Shown: positions 1 through 6,961, numbered from the stretch's first letter. The stretch is DNA of 8,783 nucleotides from CAYOOT01 sp964405665 (GCA_964405665.1 CAYOOT010000096.1:1-8783); one strand, 5' to 3'. Program-made: numbers and translations. The notes: generated by a model not told the origin, from the sequence alone.

Positions 1-21
1 ATGAACTTGAATGGTTTTATT

Positions 22-1266
22 TTAAGTACTTTTTATCTTTAAATCTATTTGATCAAGCTCGTATACCTTGGACATGTCATATTGCTGAAGCAACTGGGTG
101 CGAATGGTATTAGCAGCTTGTCTATCTAAAAAAGAAACTGGCTCGGGATTGGGAGCAGAAGTTTTGAGATATAATTCTTGTTCCTGCGCCGCATCTCGAA
201 TTTCGGTAGAAATTATTTTTTGCTCGGCTAAAAGCTCTAAATAATCGTCGGTAAAAGCATTTAATATTTTAACATCAACAAGCAAATAACTAGAAGGCCG
301 CCGATGAGAAAGAAATAAACTAAGCACCTGTTTAAAGGCTAAAGCATAAATTTTTATTTTTTCCGGTGTGTTGTAAGAAGCAGGGTCATTTAGAATATTA
401 AAAATTTCTTGAGGGTTTACTCCGTACCAGGCCCAAAGACCGTCTCCTAAACCATTTACCTCACCGTATCCGGTAAGCGCCGAAAGCGGCACCGTATTGA
501 TATAGTCCAAGACAATTTTTTTTCTGGCTGCAAAAGTATTGCGTCCCCCCAAATAAGCACGAAAGCTTCCTGTTAGCATTTGCTGAAATTTATCTTTGGC
601 ATTTTTTGTTCTCCCTTCGGAGGAATGACGATATTTTTCAATCTGCGTAGCCAAAGTGCTGCCTCCCGGAGCTGAAATATCAGGATAAATTACTTGCATG
701 GCCTTTTCAATAATCGCCTTAGTAAAACGATCCCATTCTACGGCAGGATTTTTATAAGGGTGAATCGGATCTAAAATTTCTCTATTTTCAATAAAAAGAA
801 GTGTGTCCACCATAATTTTAGGAATTTCTTCAAAAGAATTAATAATTCTCTCCGGCCTTCGTGCTTGATAAATAGTTTGTTGATTACAATCAAAAATCTC
901 AATTCCGGAAACGCTTTTTTCAGAATAAATAGGATAGACACCCCACTTTCTTATGAGTTTCTCCTGAAATTCTGAAATCTCGGCTTGAGCTGAGATCTGA
1001 TAATTGTTTCGTTTAAGACTTTCTACTAGATGTGGAATTTTTACATAACCAAGCCGTAAATCGTAGGGCCCGATTTCCGGAAAATAAATTCGATTACTAC
1101 TGCCTTCTTTTAAAGAAAATTTCAGGTCAGAAGCATGGCCGGAAAAAAATCTCGATTGCAAAACTGAAGTTTTAGTCTCAAGAAAAATAAAACCTAAAAG
1201 AAAAAAAACAAGCAAGAAAAATATCTTAAAAAATCCTTTTAGAATTTTATACCTTCCTGGCTTCAT
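22..1266 (-). CDS. GT51 (transglycosylase)-domain membrane protein, ends at the linker, possibly truncated
   Basis: Likely an inner-membrane protein with a peptidoglycan glycosyltransferase (GT51) fold, which in its family polymerises lipid II in the periplasm. A basic N-terminus and one hydrophobic segment (residues 9-29) form a signal anchor. GT51 landmarks are IENREILD (159-166, E160 in the place of the first catalytic glutamate), GGSTLATQIEK (201-211), RT (219-220) and KKIVLDYINTVPL (249-261), followed by GYGEVNGLGDGLWAWYG (266-282). The motifs deviate from classical class A PBPs and match, from memory, a divergent family of long transglycosylase-domain proteins. The usual second glutamate (KxxE after the RT motif) appears as Q229. 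The protein stops at ELDQIDLKIKST, where class A PBP-like proteins continue into a TTLD-type linker and a C-terminal domain, so it is either a short form or truncated. The start is the only ATG before the anchor; its ribosome site is weak. It lies downstream of, and in the same direction as, the 402-residue gene, with a 280-base gap. Confidence 0.82.
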   Translation of the reverse strand: MKPGRYKILKGFFKIFFLLVFFLLGFIFLETKTSVLQSRFFSGHASDLKFSLKEGSSNRIYFPEIGPYDLRLGYVKIPHLVESLKRNNYQISAQAEISEFQEKLIRKWGVYPIYSEKSVSGIEIFDCNQQTIYQARRPERIINSFEEIPKIMVDTLLFIENREILDPIHPYKNPAVEWDRFTKAIIEKAMQVIYPDISAPGGSTLATQIEKYRHSSEGRTKNAKDKFQQMLTGSFRAYLGGRNTFAARKKIVLDYINTVPLSALTGYGEVNGLGDGLWAWYGVNPQEIFNILNDPASYNTPEKIKIYALAFKQVLSLFLSHRRPSSYLLVDVKILNAFTDDYLELLAEQKIISTEIRDAAQEQELYLKTSAPNPEPVSFLDRQAANTIRTQLLQQYDMSKVYELDQIDLKIKST

Positions 1267-1295
1267 TGAACTTTCGACTGGTTACTGGATTAATG

Positions 1296-1301
1296 ATTAT
1301 A
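1296..1301 (-). promoter_or_regulatory. Candidate -10 element for the GT51 gene
   Basis: A perfect TATAAT on the minus strand lies 30 bases before the ATG at 1266. No good -35 hexamer sits 16-18 bases upstream and there is no TGn extension, so this could be chance in AT-rich DNA. If real, the GT51 gene is transcribed separately from the genes before it. Confidence 0.3.
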
Positions 1302-1411
1302 CAATTTAATGATGCAATAACCTATCGAAATTATTCATAGTTATATTGAAAGAGACTGTAAATTAAACTGCGTAATTAATTAGAATTTCAGTATACTTCA
1401 TTAAAAGCATA

Positions 1412-1515
1412 ATACGTACGGAGCGCGGACTTTAGTCCGCTTAATACCAAACTTTTATTCTGCTATATTAAAATATTTGGAAATAAGCGGACTAAAGTCC
1501 GCGCTCCGTACGTAT
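1412..1515. repeat. Family A inverted repeat (BIME-like), 32-bp perfect arms
   Basis: Two 32-base arms (1412-1443 and 1484-1515) are exact reverse complements separated by a 40-base AT-rich spacer. Each arm also contains its own short palindrome: GCGGACT, TT, AGTCCGC at 1425-1440, and its mirror in the right arm. Two small hairpins in opposite orientation within one large stem is the arrangement of a REP pair (BIME) or a small MITE-like element. It lies 31 bases beyond the stop of the 402-residue gene and upstream of the GT51 gene, in a 280-base gap with no credible coding. In RNA it would fold very stably and could stop transcription or protect the upstream 3' end. There is no T-run typical of an intrinsic terminator. 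The core GGAGCGCGGAC is shared with the element at the sdhB 3' end. Confidence 0.9.
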
Positions 1516-1546
1516 ATTGGAAATTACACAGTTTAGTTGAAATCCC

Positions 1547-2755
1547 CTAACTTTTTGCACTTAATTTATCTCTATCTTTTGGCTGATCCGCTCTTTTATC
1601 CGGTATTGGCCTTTTTACCTCTCTTACGGCCAGACAATTATAAAGAATATTTTTATCAACAATTATAAAAATCCAGCGACCGACCATGCGGTATTTTGCC
1701 ATTTGCACCCGATGGCGACTAATATAAGGAAGTATTTCCCGCTCATCCATAAAACGGGCATTAATAAAAATTCCCACAAAACGATCAATTACCTGGGCAA
1801 CACTAAAGCGGTTATTTAACTTGTCTCTTAAATTTCTTGACCGGCTGATTTGATAAAGAAACATGTCAAAGGCTCGACGATGAATGTGCATCGACATTCC
1901 TTTAGCCCAAACTTTTCCCAGGCAAGCCTTTTTTGGTCTTTCCGGATCAAATCTTCCGATATGTCGCATTTCCGCTCGAGGAGAAAAAGTTAATACCTCC
2001 CGATCGATAAATCTGCTTAAGCCCCTTCCTTTGATACTATAGCAACTAAGAAGTTTATTTCCCTCGATAACAAAAACAACTCCCTTGGATCTAAAGTATT
2101 TAACATTCCTCTTATCAATAAAAGCATCGGGAACAAGCATCTGTTCATTAAGTGGCACTTCCTGAATTCTTTCTAAAAACTTAGTAAGTGGAGCTAAAGA
2201 ATATCGCAATGCTCTGCTAACCTCTGGGAAGTCTCGATTAAACCATTTGGAGCTCTTAATTACATTTGAAAATTCAATTAAAAATTTCTCATCAGCTTCA
2301 AATTTTCTATTTTTTGCACTAATTTCAAAAATTAATCCTTGATGAGTTGTCATTCTGGCAATAACTTTTTCCATCTGGAAAAAGTAAGGGTCTTTGGGAT
2401 GCACGCATTTAACCGGATCAAGTAAATTTCCTTGATAAAACTTAATCTTAAGCTTCTGTGGTTCAGCGACTTCGCCTTGCAATAAAAAACCAGGAATACA
2501 TTTATTGCCATCAAGTAAATAGTAAAGTTTTAATTCGTTTTCTCCAAACAACCTTCTCCAGCATTTTTCTCCGCTTCTTTCACTCTGCGATACTTCCTGA
2601 ATCCATTTTTGATAAACTTGAACTATCTTTTCCACAAAGCCCTCGCCCACAAATACCCCGAGCTTAGTTATACGAAGATTATTCTCCACTTCATGTGAAG
2701 GAATCAACTTCGGCACTTGTTCTAAAAAACTAATTATTCCGGAATCGGCAGACAT
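1547..2755 (-). CDS. Hypothetical protein, 402 residues, possible internal duplication
   Basis: I do not recognise this protein. It has no signal peptide or membrane segment and is probably cytoplasmic, with a charged, basic tail (about 380-402). Two segments look alike: residues 207-241 (KYFRSKGVVFVIEG followed by NKLLSCYSI) and 342-377 (KYRMVGRWIFIIVDK followed by NILYNCLAV). Each reads K-Y, then G, then an aliphatic strand, N-x-L-x-x-C. Each is preceded by a stretch containing F-x-x-R or R-F and a Leu/Val-Pro, which suggests an old duplication of a small alpha-beta unit. A His/Arg-rich stretch MSMHIHRRAFD lies at 287-297. The ATG at 2753-2755 has a purine-rich AAAGAGAG about 6 bases upstream as a plausible ribosome site. 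It follows sdhB in the same direction after 130 bases filled by a repeat element, so co-transcription is possible but a functional link is not shown. Confidence 0.75.
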   Translation of the reverse strand: MSADSGIISFLEQVPKLIPSHEVENNLRITKLGVFVGEGFVEKIVQVYQKWIQEVSQSERSGEKCWRRLFGENELKLYYLLDGNKCIPGFLLQGEVAEPQKLKIKFYQGNLLDPVKCVHPKDPYFFQMEKVIARMTTHQGLIFEISAKNRKFEADEKFLIEFSNVIKSSKWFNRDFPEVSRALRYSLAPLTKFLERIQEVPLNEQMLVPDAFIDKRNVKYFRSKGVVFVIEGNKLLSCYSIKGRGLSRFIDREVLTFSPRAEMRHIGRFDPERPKKACLGKVWAKGMSMHIHRRAFDMFLYQISRSRNLRDKLNNRFSVAQVIDRFVGIFINARFMDEREILPYISRHRVQMAKYRMVGRWIFIIVDKNILYNCLAVREVKRPIPDKRADQPKDRDKLSAKS

Positions 2756-2800
2756 AAACTTCTCTCTTTAATTGTTAGAGCACGAACGTCCTCGTTGGAC

Positions 2801-2926
2801 CGCGGACGTCCTCGTCCGCAACCTGGATTGTATTGTAGACAGAATTCTCAAGGCTAAGCGATCGCTAGACTTTGAGAATTCCATCTTAGCTACGTTTCAG
2901 GTTGCGGACGGGAACGTCCGCGCTCC
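2801..2926. repeat. Family A inverted repeat overlapping the sdhB 3' end
   Basis: Outer arms 2801-2825 and 2898-2922 are reverse complements at 23 of 25 positions. Each arm is itself a hairpin: GCGGACG, loop TCCT, CGTCCGC at 2802-2819, and GCGGACG, loop GGAA, CGTCCGC at 2904-2921. Inside lies a second perfect 10-base inverted repeat, GAATTCTCAA at 2842-2851 with 2872-2881, and at its centre a palindrome AGCGATCGCT (2857-2866). Just to the left, 2779-2800 (GAGCACGAACGTCCTCGTTGGA) looks like a decayed further copy. On the minus strand the right end reads GGAGCGCGGAC (2926 to 2916), identical to the core of the 1412-1515 element. The right arm lies inside the sdhB coding sequence. Confidence 0.88.
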
Positions 2927-3659
2927 ACAAAGCCTTTCTAAATTCTTTGTTTAGATTCGCAATAAACTTAACACTAATTTCCTTAGGACAAACCGCTTCG
3001 CATTCGTATTGATTAGTACAACAACCAAAACCTTCTTGATCCATGGCTTCCACCATTTTGAGCACACGTTCTTTTCGCTCCACCTGACCTTGAGGAAGAT
3101 TGGCCAAATGAGCAACTTTTGCCGCAACAAAAAGCATCGCCGAACTATTTTTACAAGAAGCAACACATGCTCCGCAACCGATACACTGTGCAGCATCCAT
3201 GGCCGTATCGGCAGCAACTTTTGAAATTAAAGTAGCATTAGCATCTGGAGAACCACCTGTGTTCACTGAGCAAAAACCACCAGCTTGAATAATTCTGTCA
3301 AAAGCGCTGCGATCAACAATTAAATCTTTGATAATCGGAAAAGCCTTTGCTCTCCAAGGCTCAATTGTAATTTGCTCGCCATCACTAAAGCGCCGCATAT
3401 GCAATTGACAAGTTGTTGTGGCCTTTTGTGGTCCATGTGCCGTTCCGTTAATTACCAAACAACAGGTCCCACAAATTCCTTCTAAACAATCAAACTCGAA
3501 AGCAACTGGGTCCTCGCCTTTTTCTTGCAACTGCACATTTAGTAAATTCATCATTTCAATAAATGACATATGCGAACTGACATCGCGCACGTTATAAGTT
3601 TTAAATCCACCCGCTTCATTAGGACCTTTTTGTCGCCAGACATTTAGAACTAAATTCAT
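2886..3659 (-). CDS. sdhB: Succinate dehydrogenase / fumarate reductase iron-sulfur subunit
   Basis: SdhB passes electrons from the FAD of SdhA to the heme and quinone sites of SdhC. The N-terminal ferredoxin domain holds the [2Fe-2S] ligands C58, C63, C66 and C84 (CLEGICGTC, then TTTCQL). The C-terminal domain has CIGCGACVASCK (C159, C162, C165, C169), then C214, C220 and C224 (CCTNQYECEAVCPK), as expected for one [4Fe-4S] and one [3Fe-4S] cluster. The ATG overlaps the sdhA stop by 4 bases (ATGA), with AGGAG 6 bases upstream, so the two are probably translationally coupled. The conserved protein ends around NLNKEFRKAL. The last 13 residues, starting WSADVPVRNL, are encoded by the family A repeat, so this tail is acquired sequence rather than family sequence. 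All cluster ligands lie before the tail, so the enzyme should be intact. The direction of catalysis (succinate oxidation or fumarate reduction) cannot be told from sequence. Confidence 0.97.
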   Translation of the reverse strand: MNLVLNVWRQKGPNEAGGFKTYNVRDVSSHMSFIEMMNLLNVQLQEKGEDPVAFEFDCLEGICGTCCLVINGTAHGPQKATTTCQLHMRRFSDGEQITIEPWRAKAFPIIKDLIVDRSAFDRIIQAGGFCSVNTGGSPDANATLISKVAADTAMDAAQCIGCGACVASCKNSSAMLFVAAKVAHLANLPQGQVERKERVLKMVEAMDQEGFGCCTNQYECEAVCPKEISVKFIANLNKEFRKALWSADVPVRNLKRS

Positions 3660-5569
3660 TTATAGCTCCTTTCTACTAGATGAACATTCTCAAAAACCAA
3701 TGGTTCTTGATGCAATGTTGGTCGCTTTTCCACGCCATTGTATTCCCAGGCACTGACAAAACAAAAGTTCTGATCATCTCTTTTTGCTTCGCCTTCTGCG
3801 GTTTGACTTTCTTCTCTAAAATGCCCGCCGCAGGATTCAGTCCTGGTTAAAGCATCAAAACACAATAATTCTGCAAACTCTAAAAAGTCGGCCACTCTTC
3901 CTGCTTCTTCCAAACCTTGATTTAATTCTTGAGCACTGCCAAAAATTTTCACATTTTTCCAAAATTCTTCTCTGATTTGAGGAATTTTTTCCAAAGCATA
4001 TTTCAATCCTTTTTCATTACGACCCATTCCACAATTGTCCCACATCAATTTCCCCAGTTCTCTGTGAAAAGAGGCGACAGTGCGTTTGCCATTTAGAGAC
4101 ATGAATTTGGCAATTCGGGCATTCACTTCGTCCGTTGTCGCTTTTACTTCTATTTGAGAAGAATCCACTTTTTCAAACTTGTTGGAGGCAAAGTAATTGC
4201 CAATGGTGTATGGCAAAACAAAATAGCCATCAGCCAAACCTTGCATTAGAGCACTTGCTCCTAAACGATTGGCCCCGTGATCGGAAAAATTTGCTTCTCC
4301 AGTTACAAAAAGCCCTGGTAGGTTACTCATCAAGTTATAATCCACCCAGAGTCCGCCCATTGTATAATGCGGTGCCGGATAAATTCGCATCGGAACTTGA
4401 TAAGGATTTTCTGCGGTGATCTGCTGATACATATCCAGCAGATTTCCGTAACGACCGCGAACAACATCTTCACCCAGTCTTTTAATCGCATCACGAAAAT
4501 CCAGATAAACTCCGTTACCCCCCTCGCCCACACCAAATCCTTCATCACAAATTTCTTTAGCGCTTCTTGAAGCGATATCTCTTGGCGCGAGGTTGCCAAA
4601 ACTTGGATATTTTCTTTCCAGATAATAATCTCTTTCATTCTCAGGAATAGAATTAGGAGATCGCTTATCTCCTTTTTGTTTAGGAACCCAGATTCGTCCG
4701 TCATTGCGCAGCGATTCAGACATCAAAGTTAATTTCGCCTGATAATCACCGCTAGCGGGAATGCAAGTCGGATGAATTTGGGTGTAACAAGGGTTAGCAA
4801 ATAAAGCACCGCGTTTATAAGCGCGATATGTTGCAGTAACATTGCAACCTTTAGCATTTGTAGAAAGATAAAAAACATTGGCATAGCCTCCGGTTGCTAG
4901 TACCACAGCATCAGCCAAATGTGATTCCACTTTTCCTGTAACTAAATCTCTAGAAACTATTCCTCTTACTCGACTATTGATTACAATTAAATCCAACATT
5001 TCAGTGCGGGGATGCATTTGCACATTTCCTAAACCGATTTGTCTACTTAGAGCCGAGTAAGCACCGAGCAATAATTGTTGTCCGGTTTGTCCACGAGCAT
5101 AGAATGTTCTTGAGACCTGAGCCCCACCAAAGGATCTATTACTTAACGTGCCGCCATATTCTCGGGCAAAAGGAACTCCCTGAGCCACACATTGATCAAT
5201 AATATTGACACTGACTTCTGCCAAACGGTAAACATTTGCTTCTCGCGCCCGGAAATCTCCACCCTTGATCGTGTCATAGAAAAGTCGATAAACACTATCG
5301 CCGTCATTCTGATAATTTTTTGCCGCATTAATTCCCCCTTGAGCGGCTATACTATGGGCTCTCCTGGGAGAATCCTGAAAACAAAAACACTGCACCTGAT
5401 AACCTAGTTCCGCTAGTGTTGCCCCGGCAGAAGATCCGGCAAGGCCCGTTCCGACAACTATCACTTTATATTTTCTTTTATTTGCTGGGTTAACTAATTT
5501 TGATTCGAATTTATGTTTGGTCCATTTCTCAGCAAGAGGACCAGATGGAATTTTTGCATCAAGTTTCAT
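3656..5569 (-). CDS. sdhA: Succinate dehydrogenase / fumarate reductase flavoprotein subunit
   Basis: Catalytic subunit that interconverts succinate and fumarate on covalently bound FAD. The Rossmann motif VVGTGLAGSSAG is at 38-49. HSIAAQGGINAA (72-83) contains H72, the expected FAD-linked histidine. Substrate-site residues by family homology are H266 in QIHPT, R330 in PRDIASR (the proton-shuttle arginine), H401 in PHYTMGG and R435 in HGANRLG. The C-terminal motif RTESCGGHFREE is at 576-587. At 637 residues it is full length and resembles the B. subtilis / Bacteroidetes-type SdhA rather than the roughly 590-residue E. coli form. The gene starts 14 bases after the sdhC stop with only a weak AGG upstream, and its stop overlaps the sdhB start. 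The order C-A-B matches the single-anchor, di-heme enzymes. Confidence 0.98.
   Translation of the reverse strand: MKLDAKIPSGPLAEKWTKHKFESKLVNPANKRKYKVIVVGTGLAGSSAGATLAELGYQVQCFCFQDSPRRAHSIAAQGGINAAKNYQNDGDSVYRLFYDTIKGGDFRAREANVYRLAEVSVNIIDQCVAQGVPFAREYGGTLSNRSFGGAQVSRTFYARGQTGQQLLLGAYSALSRQIGLGNVQMHPRTEMLDLIVINSRVRGIVSRDLVTGKVESHLADAVVLATGGYANVFYLSTNAKGCNVTATYRAYKRGALFANPCYTQIHPTCIPASGDYQAKLTLMSESLRNDGRIWVPKQKGDKRSPNSIPENERDYYLERKYPSFGNLAPRDIASRSAKEICDEGFGVGEGGNGVYLDFRDAIKRLGEDVVRGRYGNLLDMYQQITAENPYQVPMRIYPAPHYTMGGLWVDYNLMSNLPGLFVTGEANFSDHGANRLGASALMQGLADGYFVLPYTIGNYFASNKFEKVDSSQIEVKATTDEVNARIAKFMSLNGKRTVASFHRELGKLMWDNCGMGRNEKGLKYALEKIPQIREEFWKNVKIFGSAQELNQGLEEAGRVADFLEFAELLCFDALTRTESCGGHFREESQTAEGEAKRDDQNFCFVSAWEYNGVEKRPTLHQEPLVFENVHLVERSYK
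3666..3670 (-). promoter_or_regulatory. Ribosome binding site of sdhB inside the end of sdhA
   Basis: AGGAG on the minus strand, 6 bases before the sdhB ATG and inside the last codons of sdhA. This is the clearest Shine-Dalgarno sequence in the operon. It fixes the sdhB start at the ATGA overlap. Confidence 0.75.
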
Positions 5570-5583
5570 AATTTCAAACCTAT

Positions 5584-6291
5584 TTATTTTGCAACAGCAA
5601 GTATTCCTAACTGCACGGAGAGAGGAATAATCATATAGCCAACAGCAATACCGTAGCCGATAATTTTGCTCAAACTTTCCATTCGTCGACTGTAATAACT
5701 ATGATAAAATCCCAAGGTCCGGCAAGCGCTAGCAAGAGCATGTCTTAAATGAAAACCCAGTGCCAACATTGCCAGGCAATAACCCAATGTATAATAAATA
5801 TTTTTAAAACCACTTACTACCATCAGATAAATATCTTCTCTGCCGGAGGAATCCAAAATTTCATGATACTGCGGTTGTAAAACTCCAAAAGTAAAATGCA
5901 GTAAATGAATAATCACAAAACAAAGAATCACCATCCCGGTTTCAAACATATATAAAGAAGCGGCGGTGGCTTGCACAGTATTCTGAACTTGATATTTTTC
6001 CGGACGAGCCTGAGTGTTACTTTTTCTCAAGCTAAAAGCAAAAACAATATGCGTAATAAAAATGAGCAATAAAATAATTCGCGCCGGCCAAATAAGTTTG
6101 GCATTTTCTTCCAATAATTCGGCATAAGCATTGATTGCCTCAGCACCAAGAAAAATTTGCAAATTTCCCAATAAATGTAAAACCACAAAGCCTAGTAAAG
6201 CAATGCCTGTTAAGGCCATTATTATTTTCTTGCCAATTGAACTTGAATTTAATGTAGAAAAAGGGGAGGCTTTGGTCTTTTCTTCAGTCAT
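5584..6291 (-). CDS. sdhC: Succinate dehydrogenase cytochrome b subunit (b558 type, single anchor)
   Basis: Membrane anchor of the complex, which binds two b hemes and the quinone site. About five hydrophobic segments can be seen, near residues 22-48, 66-88, 112-138, 158-183 and 206-232. Candidate heme-ligand histidines are H39 (VVLHLLGN), H81 (FITHIVFAF), H129 or H132 (IIHLLHF) and H181 or H184 (GFHLRHAL), spaced as in B. subtilis SdhC. The length (235) and fold fit the sdhC_b558 family, in which one protein replaces the SdhC/SdhD pair. No sdhD is present, which agrees. Such enzymes usually work with menaquinone; that is an inference. It is first in the operon. The ATG at 6289-6291 has no clear Shine-Dalgarno sequence, but the next in-frame Met falls inside the first membrane segment. 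Confidence 0.96.
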   Translation of the reverse strand: MTEEKTKASPFSTLNSSSIGKKIIMALTGIALLGFVVLHLLGNLQIFLGAEAINAYAELLEENAKLIWPARIILLLIFITHIVFAFSLRKSNTQARPEKYQVQNTVQATAASLYMFETGMVILCFVIIHLLHFTFGVLQPQYHEILDSSGREDIYLMVVSGFKNIYYTLGYCLAMLALGFHLRHALASACRTLGFYHSYYSRRMESLSKIIGYGIAVGYMIIPLSVQLGILAVAK

Positions 6292-6330
6292 TTTATGCTA
6301 TTTCAAATGAGAATTTATGATGCAGCCCTA

Positions 6331-6359
6331 GATATATGAAAACTTTAAAAATGTTGCAA
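6331..6359 (-). promoter_or_regulatory. Candidate sigma70-type promoter of the sdhCAB operon
   Basis: On the minus strand TTGCAA (6354-6359) and TATATC (6331-6336) are separated by exactly 17 bases. Each matches 4 of 6 consensus positions. Transcription would begin near 6324, about 33 bases before the sdhC ATG. It lies between the family B repeat and sdhC, the right place for an operon promoter. Confidence 0.45.
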
Positions 6360-6397
6360 ATTATTCTCCCTACAATTGGCTACTTTGTTTAAATCTT

Positions 6398-6473
6398 GTA
6401 GGGGCGCCCTTTATGGGTGCCCGTAATACCATTATCTTTGGGGATACCGGGCCGGCATAAAACCTGCCCCTAC
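6398..6473. repeat. Family B inverted repeat with GTAGGGGC / GCCCCTAC ends
   Basis: The termini GTAGGGGC (6398-6405) and GCCCCTAC (6466-6473) are perfect 8-base inverted repeats. The full arms 6398-6423 and 6448-6473 pair at 19 of 26 positions. The left arm contains its own hairpin: GGGCGCCC (6402-6409), loop TTTAT, GGGTGCCC (6415-6422), with one G-U pair in RNA. The element sits between sdhC and the small secreted-protein gene. Its right end supplies that gene's TAG stop codon (6470-6472). The internal sequence CCTTTATGGGTGCCCG recurs at 8595-8610. It could serve as a terminator or mRNA 3' end for the minus-strand gene, though it may simply be an inserted repeat. Confidence 0.85.
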
Positions 6474-6847
6474 TTTTTCATAAAATCAACAAGCACGCTA
6501 TTCATGATGTTATTTATGTCTTCAGGACTATTATTTAGAGGATTTTTTCCTAAAGCACTTCTGATCATCTGATCTAGTTGGAGCTGCTGCTCTGGAGTTA
6601 AGTCTTTGGTGTATTCATGTTGTAGTTGAAGAATCATCAAATCTTTCATCCCGGCAATCATTGCTTCCGGGCTTTGAGATTTTAAATTAGGTAGGGCTTG
6701 AGATTTAGCATCGGCTACACTATTATTCTCCAGTTTATTTTGGTTCAATCGTTGTGGTTCAAGATGTTTCTGATTAAGACCATCTGCCAAAACAGTTTGG
6801 GAAATAAAAAGAAAAGACAAAAGATAAATAGAAAAAAACTTTTTCAT
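6470..6847 (-). CDS. Small secreted protein of unknown function (125 residues)
   Basis: I do not recognise a family. The N-terminus is a clear signal peptide: MKKFF, a hydrophobic core to about residue 20, and a likely cut after VLA (21/22). The mature part is about 104 residues, rich in Gln, Asn, Leu and Met, with a short imperfect duplication (LNQKHLE at 24-30, LNQNKLE at 34-40) and a predicted helical segment with DLTPEQQLQLDQMI (82-95). The open frame extends 9 bases upstream to a TTG at 6854-6856, but the ATG at 6845-6847 is preferred because it begins a classic MKK signal peptide. No good ribosome site is seen for either. The stop codon lies in the terminus of the family B repeat, so the original C-terminus may have been different. 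The gene is divergent from queC, with 114 bases between starts and no strong promoter recognised there. Confidence 0.7.
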   Translation of the reverse strand: MKKFFSIYLLSFLFISQTVLADGLNQKHLEPQRLNQNKLENNSVADAKSQALPNLKSQSPEAMIAGMKDLMILQLQHEYTKDLTPEQQLQLDQMIRSALGKNPLNNSPEDINNIMNSVLVDFMKK

Positions 6848-6961
6848 ATTTTTCAAATTCTACATTTTAATAGAATTTGTCACAAGTTTTTTTCTAGAAT
6901 GAGTTTTCACTTTGAAGATTTATTATTGATTAACTAATTTTGCAGGTATAGCGTTGTTTGT

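Noticed and set aside
1..24. Simple frameshift at the end of the GT51 gene
   Set aside because: Neither alternative frame over the remaining bases restores the expected TTLD-type linker. Too little sequence is available to call a frameshift.
2858..2865. GCGATCGC as a cyanobacterial HIP1 site
   Set aside because: It is a single occurrence in the middle of a larger palindrome. HIP1 is meaningful only by genome-wide abundance, and nothing else here points to cyanobacteria.
2772..2954. 60-codon open frame on the plus strand
   Set aside because: It is a translation of the family A repeat and the antisense of the sdhB end. The start lies in repeat sequence and no independent coding signal is seen.
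3009..5407. Several open frames of 60-124 codons antisense or shifted within sdhA and sdhB
   Set aside because: They overlap strongly conserved SdhA and SdhB coding sequence and show no family motifs, signal peptides or ribosome sites.
6848..6961. preQ1 riboswitch upstream of queC
   Set aside because: The leader is AT-rich but lacks a recognisable preQ1 stem and conserved loop. A stray A/T-rich tract is not enough.
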